Below are positions 1 to 12,681 of a stretch of 64,000 nucleotides of DNA, in pieces. Position 1 is the stretch's first letter; each line of letters begins with the position of its first letter. Under the pieces are notes generated by a model. It made no database searches. It had not been told where the DNA came from and worked only from the letters and a program-made list of their open reading frames with translations. This DNA is from Erythrophleum ivorense (Eukaryota; Streptophyta; Magnoliopsida; Fabales; Fabaceae), in contig JAIUCV010000345.1 of assembly GCA_026724425.1 (NCBI GenBank), positions 186,001 to 250,000 of the forward strand. The letters are read 5' to 3'. A program made the position numbers and the translations under genes.

Positions 1-2097
1 TTCTTGGCTCATCCTCACCAAAAGGAAGAGTTCTTGGCCTTTCCACACTCAAGTAAACTCACACAAACATCATGTAATCATTTGAAAACATAACATAGTA
101 TCAAGTATCATGGTATATAAAGGCATGCTAGCATACTTTTTAAAGCTTGAAAATACACATACATACATTCTAAAATAAGCTAGACACACATCCATGCATG
201 AGAGAAGGTGGAGAGAGCTTCTTTGCACAATTTCACACACTTTTTCCTTAACTTTCAAGCCTGCTCTTTCGGCCACACACCCACAATTTGGTGGAGATAG
301 TTTCTCTTAACCTAGATACAATTTATGGGAGTCAATTAGGTCTATGAAACATATTCTAAGGCTACATCACTTGATAAAACACTAGATTGCTCTATAGGCT
401 CCATTATGGTCCATAATCACACCTAATGAAGCAACACCCATCAAATGACTTCTAGGCCTCATTTTTTCTTTTCAATTATGATTCTTGACTTCTTTTAAAC
501 CTCTTGGAGTTATCACATCATTAAAACAAAGGGCCTAGCATCATGTTGCTTTTTTAGGTCCTAATATGGAACCTATGGCACCAATTCACTTTCTTTGAGT
601 TCTAAATTTTTTCTAAGGCCTCTACTCATCTTCACTCATCACATATGACTCAAGAATAGGCTTAGAAAAATTTAAAACTCTCCCTAGCTATAGGAACTTG
701 CCTAGGTCGAGACTATGGGGGAAAGAAGAGTTCATGGCCTTCTTGATTTTTCCTTGATGGGAGACACACTTGGGAGGCTTCTTAGAGGTCTTATGAGATC
801 AATCAAACACTCATATATGCTAGGGAATGCATGAATCAAATCAGTTTTTACAATCCCTTCAAATGCATTACACTTTTTTTACTTAGAGTTCATTAATTTT
901 TCTTGCAATTTCTTTGCTTTCTTAGATGGGAAGTGCATGTGGGAAGCTCTCTAGGGGTCTTAGGAGCATGTTTAAACATTCAATTAAGTCTAAGAATATT
1001 CATATAAAATCAAATTTGCAAGGGAGCATTTGGATCCCTAATGGTTCTATCTTGTCTCCTAATGCTCCTTTCTTAATTCTATTGGTTTCTTCTTAATCCT
1101 TACCATCTAAAACCCCTAATCCCTCCATAAATTGGGCAGAAAACAACCTATAAGACTTGGGCTCATGGTGGTCAAATTCGTGCAAGAGGAAGGGGGAGGA
1201 AGAAACTACCAAAGAATGAAAGTTTTACCTTGTTTTCTTGCTTCCTTTGGCTTGTTCTTCCACTTGGTTAGCTTACTCCCTCAATTTTCAAAAATTTCCT
1301 CTCTGTTCTGCCCCAAAAACAGCACCAAACTCTCCATTAAAATCATAGAAAGAAAGCTTGAGAGGAGAGGAGCAAGGTTCAAGAAGGAAGGATATGGAAT
1401 TTCTTAAAGTTTCTTATCTTTTTCTTAAATTTCTTCCTCCAAAATCCTCCTCCTCTTGTGCGCCTAAGAAGCTGGAGTTTTTCTCTGAAATTGGGCAGAA
1501 GCAAGTTGGTCTTAAAGAGGAGAGAAAGAACGTGGCATATAAAGAACCTTCCTTTAACACTTTAATGCCAATTTTGCCCTTCGTTCTTAGCATTTTCGTT
1601 TCTCCTTCATTTTAGCTCCTTTTTGAGAACCTTTTTTTCCATCATAACAAATAGGTTCCCAATTTAATAAAATGCCTTTGAAATCACTCAAATCAGAGCT
1701 AAAACCTTCCTAAACGAACCGATCAAAGTTTGGGTCAACCGACGTCGGAAAGAGTACACCGGAAGGGCTTCACTGGTCCCAGGGCTTCCCATGATTTTTG
1801 GGGCCTCTGAGAACCCCGGAGAACTCAAAATTTTCATTTAAAAAGCTCTCTTATGAGTTTTTCAAAAAGTGCCCATATTTATGAAAACGCCACTGGCCTT
1901 TCGGCAAATTTATCGAATCACTCTGGCCTTGATTTCTGGGTAACTCAAGGCTCAAATCCTCATTTTTTGTTATTTATAATTTTATCATAATTTTATTTGG
2001 CCCCAATTCCTTCTATTTCAGGGACTTTCTTTTGTATCTAGCCTATTTCTAACGTTTATGGAGAAACCAAATATTTACGGAGGGACTGGATGTTACA
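1..2097 (-). mobile_element. Long LTR-like element (TGTAACA family), truncated by window edge
   Basis: The right end reads TGTTACA at 2091-2097, so on the minus strand the element starts TGTAACA, like the other family members. Several landmarks match the complete copy at 24566-28244 in reverse. A block around 1790-1900 matches 24780-24860, including the words for gaggttctcagaggcc. Purine-rich sequence lies around 1350-1530. The first bases of the window match the repeat block with GAGCCAAAAGTC near 26475. About half of the element is present and the rest lies left of the window. The short reading frames inside (for example 1132-1615) are not conserved between copies. Orientation is relative to the other copies only; no internal retrotransposon genes are seen. 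Confidence 0.75.
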
Positions 2098-2149
2098 ATC
2101 AACTATATGCCTTGCTTAATCAAATAGGGGGCTTTCAACCCTTGAAAAA

Positions 2150-4744
2150 TGTCACACCCTTGTACAGACATAACTGGCACGGTTTATAAGTTGAAACTCA
2201 CATCTGTAAGCCTCATATCAACTAAGGCCATAAATATATTAGGAGCAGCAATAAAGTAAAACAAATTTAAGGAATTAAAAGATGTTTTCCTTTATTGAAA
2301 GATTCATACAATATCTTTAGGAGATTAATTACATGTTAGCTCATTTAATGTTTTGTAGAAATTTTGATAAACTCACCCTTAAATATAAGGCTATCTAAAA
2401 TTTCTACAAAATAGTCAAATTGCCAACCAAACAATTAAGAGAGCTTTGCTCTTAACCTGAAGCACTAAACAATATTAAAAATGGGGGTGGGGACCCTTGC
2501 CTATGCATCAATGGAGCTATAATTAAGAATAAAATAATATACCTAATTGCAATTTCAATAGTAGTTTCACCAAAAAGGCCTTTGCAAAACAATGCAAGGC
2601 TTAACAAACAAGGAGCGATCACTCCTATGCCACTGAGGCTGGTTTCGAATCTCCACTACTATCTAAAATGAAAAAAAAACTTAAATAATGAGTTCAAGTC
2701 TTAGTGAGCAGGTGATACTAACTATGATAGAAAAACAAATCATGAATAATAACTTATCTAATAACTTTGAAATTTATTTTGATAGCATAAGGAATAACAC
2801 AGTATCCATTTAAGTTATCCTCATCATCTATAACAGATAAGTCCAATAATGCATATAAAACAACTTTTGTAAAATTATCTATAGAAATGCAATCAAAGCG
2901 TCAAAATAGAATCAAATTAAACAGATGCAGAACACACAGCTCTCAAAGGTAACTAAGCAAAGGAAGAGCTTTATGCTCATCAAAATCAAGCAAATCCACG
3001 TGCGATGGCCAACATATGAGGCTAACAATACCCCTGCTAGCTACGGTTCAAATCAAGGTACACTAAAGCTAACAATTACTGCTATTAGTTGGAGGATCCT
3101 ATAATATTAGACCATTTTCTAGGATTAACACAACCATACACTTAAAAGAATAGATAAAATAGTCAAATAAGTAATTACCCAAGTATATATTTAATTAATT
3201 AAGCAACAATTAAAATATCAAAATAATAATATTTAATATTTAATTTTTCAACAAATAATAATTAATTTAACTTCAATAAGGGTCGTAATCTTTTTTGTAA
3301 AAAGAAAATTTTTCTTTTAGGAACAAAGTAATAAAATCAAATTTACCATTTTATTGGCTTAAACTAAACAAGTAGTATAATTTACCCATAGCAAGTATTA
3401 TCTACGCACAGTGTAAGGTGACACTGTAAATTCTTTTGGGCCTTAATCTGACTAAGCACTTTATGTGGGATTGTCTTTGGAACCTCTTAATATACCCATA
3501 AACAGTTTATGTCACTAGGTAGCTTATTAAATTACATAAGGTCAAATTAATCTTATTTTTATTACTTATCTTAAAATTATAATTCTTATATGCTACAAAT
3601 AGGACCTTCCCACTTAAACTTGACATTTAGGTCCTATTTAACACAAGGTTTCCTAACCTCTTTAGCTTTATTATTTAACCTTCCAAGTTACATCATCAAT
3701 AAAATTTCCTTTCCTTAGTCCTTAAATCCCTTTACTATTTAAAAGGTTATATAATTAAAATTCCACCTTGTTAAAATTTGTTCAAGTAATTTGTCATCCT
3801 TTAACTTAGACCTTAAGCCAACATAATTTATAAAGTACAATAAGGTAAGTTGTAATTTAGAAATTTCTCTTAATATTTATGTTTATAGGAATTTCTAACT
3901 TTGTTTAACATACTAATTTACCATCTCAAGAAAGAAATCCTCAACCTATACTTTTTCCCTAGATAGTCACAAGAAAGAAATTAAAAACACTTTCATCCAA
4001 CTTGAGGGAGTTAAGAACAAGGAAAAATAGAGTAACTACTAACATAGAAAGGCTTTAATTCTCTCTATTTTTCAACCAAACTCCAATTGGGCATTCTTCT
4101 ATGTTTTAAAGGTGAAATGAGGCAAATTTCATAGGTTTAGTCCTTTTAAGGCACAATTTGAACTTTACCAGCAATAATGAAAAAAAATATAAGTATTTAC
4201 CTAGAAATCAAAGGAACAATGAAGGGAAATGAAACAACTCACATAGAGTTTAAAACCCCAGTGCTTCCTTCCTTCCATGTTGCTGCCCATGACATAGAAA
4301 GGAAGAGCTCACTGTAGTGGATGAAGGAGCTGTCTTCGCAATAGACAAGGTAGCTAGGAGGGAGAAGAATGAAAGAAAATAGAGAGGAAGAAGGTTCACA
4401 GTGATGGCAAAGAGAAAGGAAGAAGAACTCATATTGGAGATGATAAATCATGCAGTGGAGAGAGAAAATGAAAAAGAAATGAAAGGTGCTAGGTTATTAT
4501 TATGCTTTAAATAAAATTGGACTTTGGCCCCCTAAAAAGTTCAAAATAATTTAATATAATCCTTGTTTCACTCCCATTTACTCCTTAGAAAATTTCAAAA
4601 CTCCTAAATTTGTTCTAACTTATCTAACACTACTTCCCATCCTAAAGTAGTTTATTTTACTTTATTATGCTTCACCTTTAGTTATACTCTTAATTTGTGA
4701 GCTAATAAGGACCTAATTGAAATTAAAATTTTTAGGGTGTTACA
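2150..4744 (+). mobile_element. Solo LTR, TGTCACACCC...GGGTGTTACA, TSD AAAAA
   Basis: The element starts TGTCACACCC at 2150 and ends GGGTGTTACA at 4744. It is flanked by AAAAA at 2145-2149 and 4745-4749. The 5-bp duplication fits retroviral-type integration, although its low complexity makes it weaker proof than the other duplications in this window. The body is 2,595 bp, AT-rich, and has no gag or pol. A purine-rich stretch near the right end (4260-4480) resembles in layout the 3' part of the element at 29522-31874, which may be a distant relative. The neighbouring sequence on the right is a decayed Harbinger transposase, so the LTR probably landed in or next to that older transposon. Confidence 0.7.
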
Positions 4745-4814
4745 AAAAATATGCTAGTTGATTAACAAATAGCATTCTTTTTGTCCATTTTGGTGCTTCA
4801 TGTAAAGAATAGAT

Positions 4815-5765
4815 CAATAAAGTTTTAGTTTGGAAGATCTAGGGAAACAATTAGTAAATACTTCAATTCGATGTTGAATGCAATCATGTATTAAGAGCTA
4901 TTCAAATAATCAGAGCTTGTACCCAAAAATTTGACCCATGAAAAAATGAAAATGGTTCAAGGTAAAGTATATGAATCATTATCATTCTTTGATTTATGCT
5001 CTTCTTAACCCCCTCCTAATTGACTCTTTCTCTTTTAAAATTGTTTTAGTGCACTTGATGGAACACATATTCAGATTCAAGTGCCTTCAAAAGACAAGTC
5101 TCTATATCATAACGGAAAAGGGAGACTAACCATTAATGCCTATGTGCCTGCTCTCAAGATACACAATTAAGAAGGATCTGTAACTGATGGTTGAGATTGC
5201 AGGATGCAATTAGTAAGAGGAATAGCTTGAGAGTCCCTCATGATGAGCATATTCATCATGGTTCTCGTTGACTCTTGGTTGTTTATCTATGTATTTATCT
5301 TTGATGATAGATGCAATTCTTAATGTACTTATGAACAATTGTCATGTTCTAGGTCAATATTATTTAGTGGATGCTAGTTACACTAGTTGTGACAACTTTT
5401 TTTACATTATATAAAGGCCAAAGGCACCACTTAAGCAAATGATTGCATAGTCACCATGTAACTACCCCACATGAGTGCTTTGGCCTATAATGTGATTGAG
5501 TGGGCCTTTGGGATGTTGAAAGAATGATGGGCGATCCTGAAGAGCCCCTCCTTTTACCTAGTAGTATACACAACAAAGTCATACTTGCTTCTTGCCTATT
5601 ACACAATCTTATCAATTAGGAAGGCAATGATGATGTAGCAGTCAATGGTGTATACCCAGTCAATCGAATTTTAAGTCTAATAATGTGGGCACTATGGAGA
5701 CATCTCAAGCTTGGAGTAGCTTCTAGGATTGATTAGCCATAAGCATGTTTGAAGAGTTCACTGCC
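4815..5765 (+). pseudogene. PIF/Harbinger (HARBI1-like) transposase remnant
   Basis: Translated pieces match the order of a plant HARBI1-like DDE transposase. A helix-turn-helix-like segment at 4830-4890 reads like R-F-x-R-S-R-E-T-I-S. ALDGTHIQIQVPSKDK at about 5046-5095 carries the first catalytic Asp and follows a plausible intron end at about 5048. EGSVTDG is near 5170. YYLVDASYT near 5357 carries the second Asp. NVIEWAFGMLK near 5500 carries the Glu, followed by WAILKSPSFY. Several in-frame stops and small indels interrupt it, so it cannot encode an active enzyme. In life the protein would cut and rejoin the transposon ends in the nucleus. The neighbouring Myb-like remnant is the usual second protein of these elements. 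Confidence 0.75.
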
Positions 5766-6099
5766 TGAAGAGCATAAGGATAGACAAAATATTACTTATT
5801 ATGTCTAACTTTTATGGTTGTTAAAATGCTTAATTTATAATTATATGATTTTCTCTTCCCTATTGTATTATTAGATAATGATCTCTTTACACTATACTCT
5901 CTTTGTTTGTGGTACTCTCTATTTATCAATTGAAATGTACTATCTTTCATCTTAACTAGTGCATTGTTAATAGTTTAGCCACATATTATCATTCATTTGG
6001 TGTTTTTTTAATTTCACCTAGCATGTCTCTTTTTCCTATCCACATATATTATTTCTTTGTATTATAGTTACCCTACATGGATCACCTTGCATTTTTTGA

Positions 6100-6424
6100 C
6101 ACGTAACCAAGGAACCATTAGTGGACTCCAAGTGAAGATGCTCTGCTTGTAGAATGCCTTGTGGAATTACGCATGGATGGGAAATATATGTCTAGTTGTC
6201 CCTTTAAGCTGAGGCATTTAGAAGCTTTGGAATGGATGATGGAAGAGAAAAGCCCAGGCTATAGCCTTAAAGGAGTTCCTCACATTCAGCCTTGCTTGAA
6301 AAGCCTAAAACAATCATAATCCAAGATGTATGACATGGTCTATGGGTCAAATACATTTGGTTTTGAATGGGATTATCTAAGTACATCACAGTTGATAAAA
6401 CTATGTAGGATGATTATGTTAAGG
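6100..6424 (+). pseudogene. Myb/SANT-like ORF1 of PIF/Harbinger, N-terminal exon remnant
   Basis: Translation around 6115-6420 gives W-T-P-S-E-D-A-L-L-V-E-C-L-V-E-L, then KYMSSCPFKL, SLKQS and FGFEWDYLSKYITVDKTM. This follows the pattern of the Myb/SANT-like DNA-binding domain encoded beside Harbinger transposases (Myb_DNA-bind_3 type). A GTAAGT donor follows at about 6424, where homologous genes commonly have an intron. Stop codons are present, for example after LKQS and after DKTM. The likely continuation of this protein is at 17410-17995, beyond the nested LTR insertions. That link is inference from domain order and strand. Confidence 0.6.
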
Positions 6425-7546
6425 TAAGTTGTGTTAGTTATTATTTATTTTAATTACTAGTTTATATGCTAATTTGCTTTTGGCAACTTGTAAATTAGGG
6501 CTGTTCTTAATGATCTTTTGTCATGCTAAAATTTAAAATTTATAATAATGTTTGTCCCTTGATTGCACTAACTTTCAAGATTGACTTTTGTTATATGCCC
6601 TTTATTATCAACCATGAAAAGAGTAATGTAGGTAGCACGTTGTTTTTCTGGGTTCAATGCACCATTTTCTACATTTTATTCAATCAATTAAACTATGATT
6701 TAGGCATTCTTATTGTTGGAAGCAAGGTGACAATCAAGTCTTGTAGAAGACAACATTTTATTTATGTACATTACTATTACTTTAGACTTATGTAGATGAT
6801 AATAGACTTGTATTGTATGCATGTAATTATTTGAAGAAAATCATGTGACAATGGACAAATATGGATACTCCAATGACAATTAAAAGTATTTTATTGCGAC
6901 TCTGACCTGTATAAGTATAAGTTGGTGGAATGTATGTGAGTTTTACTTTTCCTTTTTATTCATCTTGTTGTGGATAACTACATCAAATGTTGATTTATCT
7001 AGCACTTAATCTTTTACTCTAAACTTCAGCACTTATAAGTGATCAGAAACGCAAGTTTCCTTTAACTTATTATACTATTTTAGCCTTTTTTTTATTATCA
7101 TGCATTATTCTTTGGTTTCTTTAAGTTATGATAGAATCCACTGCTTGAGTGAATGAAGTATGAGTTGTTAATGAATTTCCTAAAGCAAGGGATAAATGGG
7201 AGGAGTTTCATACTGAAATTGATTCACCTAAAAGATATGGACAATGTTTCCAGATTTACTGGAAAAAATATCTAGAACTGATAAAGAAATGCATCAAATA
7301 ACTCATATTCCCTCTTTCCCCTTCCTTGCATTGGAAAAAAATAAGGGAAATAAATGACTAACAAGTTACAAATATAGAATCCTTTTTTTTATTTCTTAGT
7401 TTACAAAAATTGATTGATTAATTTGTTTTGCATACTTTAGCAATTTTTCTTGTTAATGAGAAACTTCACTATTTGTTTATTTAGCTTTAACTGTGAGCCA
7501 ATTATAGGTTTCAAAGTCAATCTTAATAATGTTTTTGTAGTATTTT
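6425..7546 (+). other. Transposon-derived AT-rich DNA, no gene seen
   Basis: This probably represents intron or spacer of the Harbinger remnant. A short open stretch at about 7140-7290 reads NEFPKARDKWEEFHTEID, which I do not recognise. It is too short and too interrupted to call a gene. A local duplication of the 16-bp word tagattacatagacat lies just to the right, at 7557-7602. Confidence 0.4.
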
Positions 7547-8204
7547 TTATACCATTGTAGATTACATAGACATCACTATAAAAAAAATAGATTACATAGA
7601 CATCTTATACCATATTTCTCATTTAGCAACAATTATTCAATTTTACACTTTCGACAGGAGAAATAATTGTCATTGAAGCTTAACATAGTCCAATTCTTTA
7701 TGAATAAATATTTTCAACATTTTATTTTCCAAATTCATACTAGACAAGTTTGTTATGCTTAGAATATTTCAAAAAAAAAAGTATAAAACTCGTGGGTTGC
7801 ATCATATACATGGTATCACTACTTTAACATATATTAGGGGTCAAATTTTGAAAAATCATAATTTGATTACATAACTTTGATTTGTGCAAACTTAGTGGCC
7901 ATGAAAAGCTTATATAAGAACTATCTACTTTAAAATTTTTAGGTCAACCAAAAACCACAAAAATAGTAGCTAAACCATATGAACAGTAACTTGCAAATTT
8001 TGCAAAAAATAGCCAATTTAAAAAATTCATAATAAATTTTATAGAGCTCCAAAAATTATGTTATTTAACTCTATGAAAAACTCTAAATATGTACTAAATT
8101 TCAGCCTAAAATTCATCAATTTGGTCTATAACAACCAGAAAAAAAAAGGAAAAAAAAAGCAAAAAGCTGAAAAAATTCGAAATCTTAAAATTTTCTAAGT
8201 CTGC

Positions 8205-8420
8205 TAGCTATAGCGAGAAATGACCTAGTTATAACGAATGTACCTGTTTGTTATAGCGAGAAATGGTCTAACTATAGTAAAAGTGCCTTTTCGCTATAGT
8301 GAGTGCGGGCATCCCATACAAAAACTAGAGAGCTACTCGCAGTAGCGTGCACCGTAGTGAAAACAAGGCTCTGGGACTGATACGTGCTCGCCGTAACGAG
8401 GGTTATTCTTGCTATAGCGA
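8205..8420 (+). repeat. Array of TATAGCGA-type palindromic words near LTR start
   Basis: About ten degenerate copies of a short word related to TCGCTATAGCGA occur within about 220 bp, starting roughly 80 bp inside the element. The counterpart in the inner copy is at 12390-12610. Many copies here carry TG or CA in place of CG, as expected from decay of methylated cytosines. Confidence 0.7.
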
Positions 8421-9189
8421 GGGTTAGTCCAGAAAAGCATGAAAAAAGAGAATTTGACTTCTTAAAGTGTCCAAATTCATTCTTTCTCTTTTAACCGACC
8501 TAAGCTTCGACCAAAAGAGAGAAAAGGGCTGTGGAGAGAGAGAGAGAGACTAAGAGAAGGAAGGAAGAATAAGGAAAAGGTAAGCAAGTTTGAGATTTTC
8601 ATAGCTTTTCTTCTTAGAATCTTGTTCTTCTCTCTTTGCCCTCTTTTTCTATGGTTTTGGTTGTTAAATTAGTTAGGTTTTGGGCTTGGTTCAGAAGAGG
8701 GAAAGTGGAAAACCACTCTTGAAAAAGGCTAAAACCCATGTATCTTCACTTCTTCTTCTTTGCTTACCTTGAGAATGTTGGTTCTACCAACTTGAGAGTT
8801 TAAGAGAAAAGAAGAGTTGGTGAAATTCTAGAGAGAGAGAATCCCTAATTCTTACATATTTAGTGGGATTTGCCTTGATGAAGAACCCCCTAGCTTGTGA
8901 GTGTTTATTTAAGTTATAAAAGAGTAATTCCATACTCTTTGTTGTGTCTAGGCTCAAAAGAAGCAACTCCATCTAGTTGTGATTGTGAAACCAAGAAGAG
9001 AGAAGAGAACTTGAAAGGGAAGGCTTGTGTTGGCTTATAAGGTAGCTCTCCACTCTTTCTTATTGCATTCTTGGATGTATATAGTCATTGTATGCTTGTG
9101 TAAGTGCTTGTTGTGTGAGACATGCCATATGTTATTGCCTTGATGCATTGGTACCAATATGCTTGTATTTTAAGTTGTGAAAATTGCTC

Positions 9190-9315
9190 GAGTGAGGTAG
9201 TGCCAAAAGTCCTTTGAGACAGGTGAGGTGGAGCCAAAAGTCCCTAAACCAAGGGTGAGACCAATCCAAAAGTCCCAAAAACTCAGGTGAGGCTAAACCA
9301 AAAGTCCCTAAAGCT
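9190..9315 (+). repeat. Short tandem repeat with CCAAAAGTCC core
   Basis: Four imperfect units of roughly 30-35 bp each contain GGTGAG followed by CCAAAAGTCC. The same block occurs in every family copy: about 3 units at 11575-11670, about 6 at 14190-14350, about 6 at 26455-26640, and part of one at the window start. Confidence 0.75.
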
Positions 9316-10006
9316 TATTCTTGGCATTGATATGATATTCATGGCATGAAAAGCATGTGTTGTGTAATTGTGAATGGTTTGCATGCTTTGATTTGTTTAT
9401 ATGCCTTGATTGCTTCCTTGAATGAGTGTATGAGCTATTGAGATTCCATGAATCTCACCCCCTTCCCTCTCCTATCTTAACATGTTAGGTGGAGCTCTAG
9501 GCGATCAAAGTGCAAATCAATGAGCCTAGTTGAGCATGCTTAGGGAGTTGTATAACTATTTTAGTTCTTTTGATGTAAAGAGGTGCCAAAATGAATATGC
9601 ACCTATTATTTTTGAGATGTAAATATTTAAGCAAGTGTAGAAATATATATAAATGATGTATGAACTATGTAGAGAGCCAAAGCAATGAAAATGTGGGATT
9701 TGGCCCTTTTGTGGATTGTATGCAATAGTACATTTTAGCTTGTAGCATATTAAGTTTGAAATGTATAATGATATGGACCATTTGGACATTCATATATCCT
9801 ATGTTTATACTTTAAAACTTACCTAAGAGGTGATAGAACATGTGGGAGGCCATTTGGACCCACTTTGAACCATTTTGGGTGCCAAAACTGTTAAATTTAT
9901 GAATTACGTCAAAATATAACCAAATGAGCTCTTCTTGATATGAAATTTGGCATGTCTCTAGAGCTTATTGAGAGATTCTTGAAAAGCTAAAGTGGGTAAT
10001 ATTTGG

Positions 10007-12681
10007 TGTAACACCATAATGACTTCAACTAATCTTCCTCTAGGCTTGATTCCATATGATTTTCAAGGAAAATGATCAAAACCGTGGTATTTTATTACTT
10101 TAAGTCGGGGTTTAACTAGTCATAATTTGCCCCATGGGTCCCGTGAACCCATCATTCACATTATCTATTCAAACACCATTTATAAAACTTGTACATAGCC
10201 TCAAACAACTCATAACCCACGGATATGAAGCCAAAAACCAAGAAAATGTAATTTCTTAAATGAGCCCAAAAGTCAAATTTTTGGCTTTAACTTTGGAAAA
10301 TCATAACTAATTCTAAAAAAATGAAAATCAATCAAATAATAGCTCTCTGAAAATCTTTGGATGTTAGCTTCACATAAAAATAACGCTCAACCACAATCTT
10401 AGCGTTGGGACCATGTTTGACATCGAAAAAGAGACGGAGGTCCAACTGTCCCTGGTACTGATGCAGCTTGCTGTCATGAACTTCAAAAATTCATAACTAA
10501 TTTCAAAAAATACAATCTAGAAAAAATATGACAATTTGGAAAGATACAGATGTTAGCTAGAGGATAAAAATAAGTTCAGATCATTTTAGTAGCTCTTGGA
10601 CCTCGAAAACTGATGGAACACTAACGAAGGTCGGATGGCTTCCCTGATACTAACATAGAACTTCAGAAAGTTCATTCTCCCTTTACAGACCTCTAATTGA
10701 GGTGCTTTCAGTTGGCATAGGTTACTGTAGATATCTAGTTTATACTCATAAAATTTCAGGACAATCGGACACCGTTTGGTCCATGAATGAAACAGATTCA
10801 TTTTGGACCTAGTTGCACAGTACAATAACTAAAACCAGAAAATTCTTCAATTTCAACAATTCACCAAATATTTCCTAGACTTCCAAATATTACCTACTTT
10901 AGCTTCTCAAGAAGCTCTCAATAGACTCTAGAGGCATGCCAAATTCTATATCAAGAAGAGCTCATTTGGCCATACTTTGACAGAGCTCACAAATATGACA
11001 GTTTTGGCATCCAAAATGGTTCAAAGTGGGTCCAAATGGCCTCCCACATGTTCTAGCATCTCTTGGGCAAGTTTGAAAGTATAAATATAGCATATATTAA
11101 ATACTCAGTGGTCCAAATCAATACATATCTTAAACTCATTATGCTACGGGCCAAAATACACTTTTACATGTGAGCTACAAAAGGGCCAAATTTCACATTT
11201 TCATTACTTTGGCTCTCTACATAGTTCATACATCATTCATACATACTTTTACACTTGCTCAAATATTTACATATAAAAAATAATAGGTGCATATTTATTT
11301 TGGCACCTCTTTACAACAAAAGAACTAAAATAACTACACAACTCCCTAAGCATGCTCAACTAGGCTCTTTGGTATGCACTTGGTTCTCCTTGAGCTCCAC
11401 CTAGCATGTTAAGATGGGAGAGGGAAGGGGGTGAGATTCAAGGAATCTTAATAGCTCATACTCATTCAAGGAAGCAATCAAAGCATATAAATAAGTCAAA
11501 GCATGCAAACCATTCACAATTACACAACACATGCTTTCCATGCCATGAATATCATATCATTGCTAAGAATAAGCTCTAGGGACTTTTGGTCTAGCCTCAC
11601 CAGAGTTTTTAGGACTTTTGGATTGGCCTCACCCTTGGTTTAGGGACTTTTGGCTCCACCTCACCCGGGCAATTTCCACAATTCATATCATAAGCATATT
11701 GGTACCAATGCATCAAGGCAACATCAAATGGCATGTCTCATCATACAAGTACATACACCAGCATACAATGACTATTACACATCTAAGAATGTAATAAGAA
11801 AGAGTGGAGAGCTACCTTATTAGCTAACACAAGCCTTCCCTTTCAATTTCTCTTCTTCCTTCTTGGTTTCACAATTACAACTAGATGGAGTTGTTTTCTT
11901 TGAGCCTAAACACAATAAAGAGTATGGAATTACTCTCTTATTCAAATAAACACTCACAAAACTAAGGGGCTCTTGATCACTACATATGTAAGAAACTAGG
12001 GATTCTCTCTCTAGAATTCCACTCACTATCCTTCCTCTCTCAAGCTCTCAAAAGGAAAGCAAAGAAGAAGAAGTGAAGATACATGAGTTCTAGCCTTCTT
12101 CAAGAGTGGTTTTCCACTTTCCCTCTTCTGAACCAAACCTAAATCAACTACCAAAACTATAGAAAGAAAGGGCAAAGAGAGAAGAACAACATGCTAATAA
12201 GAAAAGCTATGGAAATCTCAAGCTTGCTTACCTTTTTGCTTATTCTCCTTCCTTCTTTAGGTCTTTCTCTCTCTCTCTCTATAACTTTTTTCTCTCTTTT
12301 GGTCGAAGCTTAGGTCGGTTAAAGGAGAAAAAATGGATCTGGATGTTTTAAAAAGTTAAATTCTCTTTTTTCACGCTTTTCCGGACTAACCCTCGCTATA
12401 GCGAAAAATAACCCTCGCTACGGTGAGTATGTATCAGTCTCAGACCCCTGCTTCCGCTATGGTGCGCGCTACGGCGAGCAACGCCCTGGTTTTTGTATGG
12501 GATGCCCGCACTCGCTATAGCTAAAAACATTTTCGCTATAGCGAAAAGGCACTATCGCTATAGCTAGACTGTTTCTCGCTATAGCGAATAGGTACATTCG
12601 CTATAGTTAGGCTATAGCTAGTAGACTTAGAAAATTTTCAGCTCTTCGAAAATTTTTAGCCCTTTTTTTTCGATTGTTACA
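10007..12681 (-). mobile_element. Long LTR-like element, innermost of nest, TSD TTTGG
   Basis: The ends are TGTAACACC at 10007 and GATTGTTACA ending at 12681. TTTGG at 10002-10006 repeats at 12682-12686. Read on the minus strand, the whole 2,675 bp aligns to the two halves of the surrounding element (8127-10006 joined to 12687-13571), so this is a self-family insertion in opposite orientation. The CG-containing words, such as the 14-bp palindrome TTCGCTATAGCGAA at 12532-12545, are better preserved here than in the outer copies. That is consistent with it being the youngest. Three CCAAAAGTCC-type units lie at 11575-11670. The open frame at 11820-12026 is not a gene. Confidence 0.9.
12390..12610 (-). 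repeat. Array of TCGCTATAGCGA palindromes, well preserved copy
   Basis: At least three near-perfect TCGCTATAGCGA palindromes occur (about 12402, 12533 and 12576), with several diverged units between them. It occupies the same position, close to the element's 5' end, as the array at 8205-8420. Confidence 0.7.

Noticed and set aside
1132..1615. Overlapping plus-strand open frames of 91 and 85 codons
   Set aside because: They lie inside an LTR-like element, are not conserved in the other family copies, and have low-complexity composition.
4239..4451. Two minus-strand frames with signal-peptide-like hydrophobic starts
   Set aside because: They lie in the purine-rich 3' part of a solo LTR. Reading pyrimidine-rich DNA gives Leu/Phe/Ser-rich peptides by chance.
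9195..9310. Regular repeats that might suggest a CRISPR array
   Set aside because: Units are imperfect, lack unique spacers of constant size and occur inside a plant LTR.
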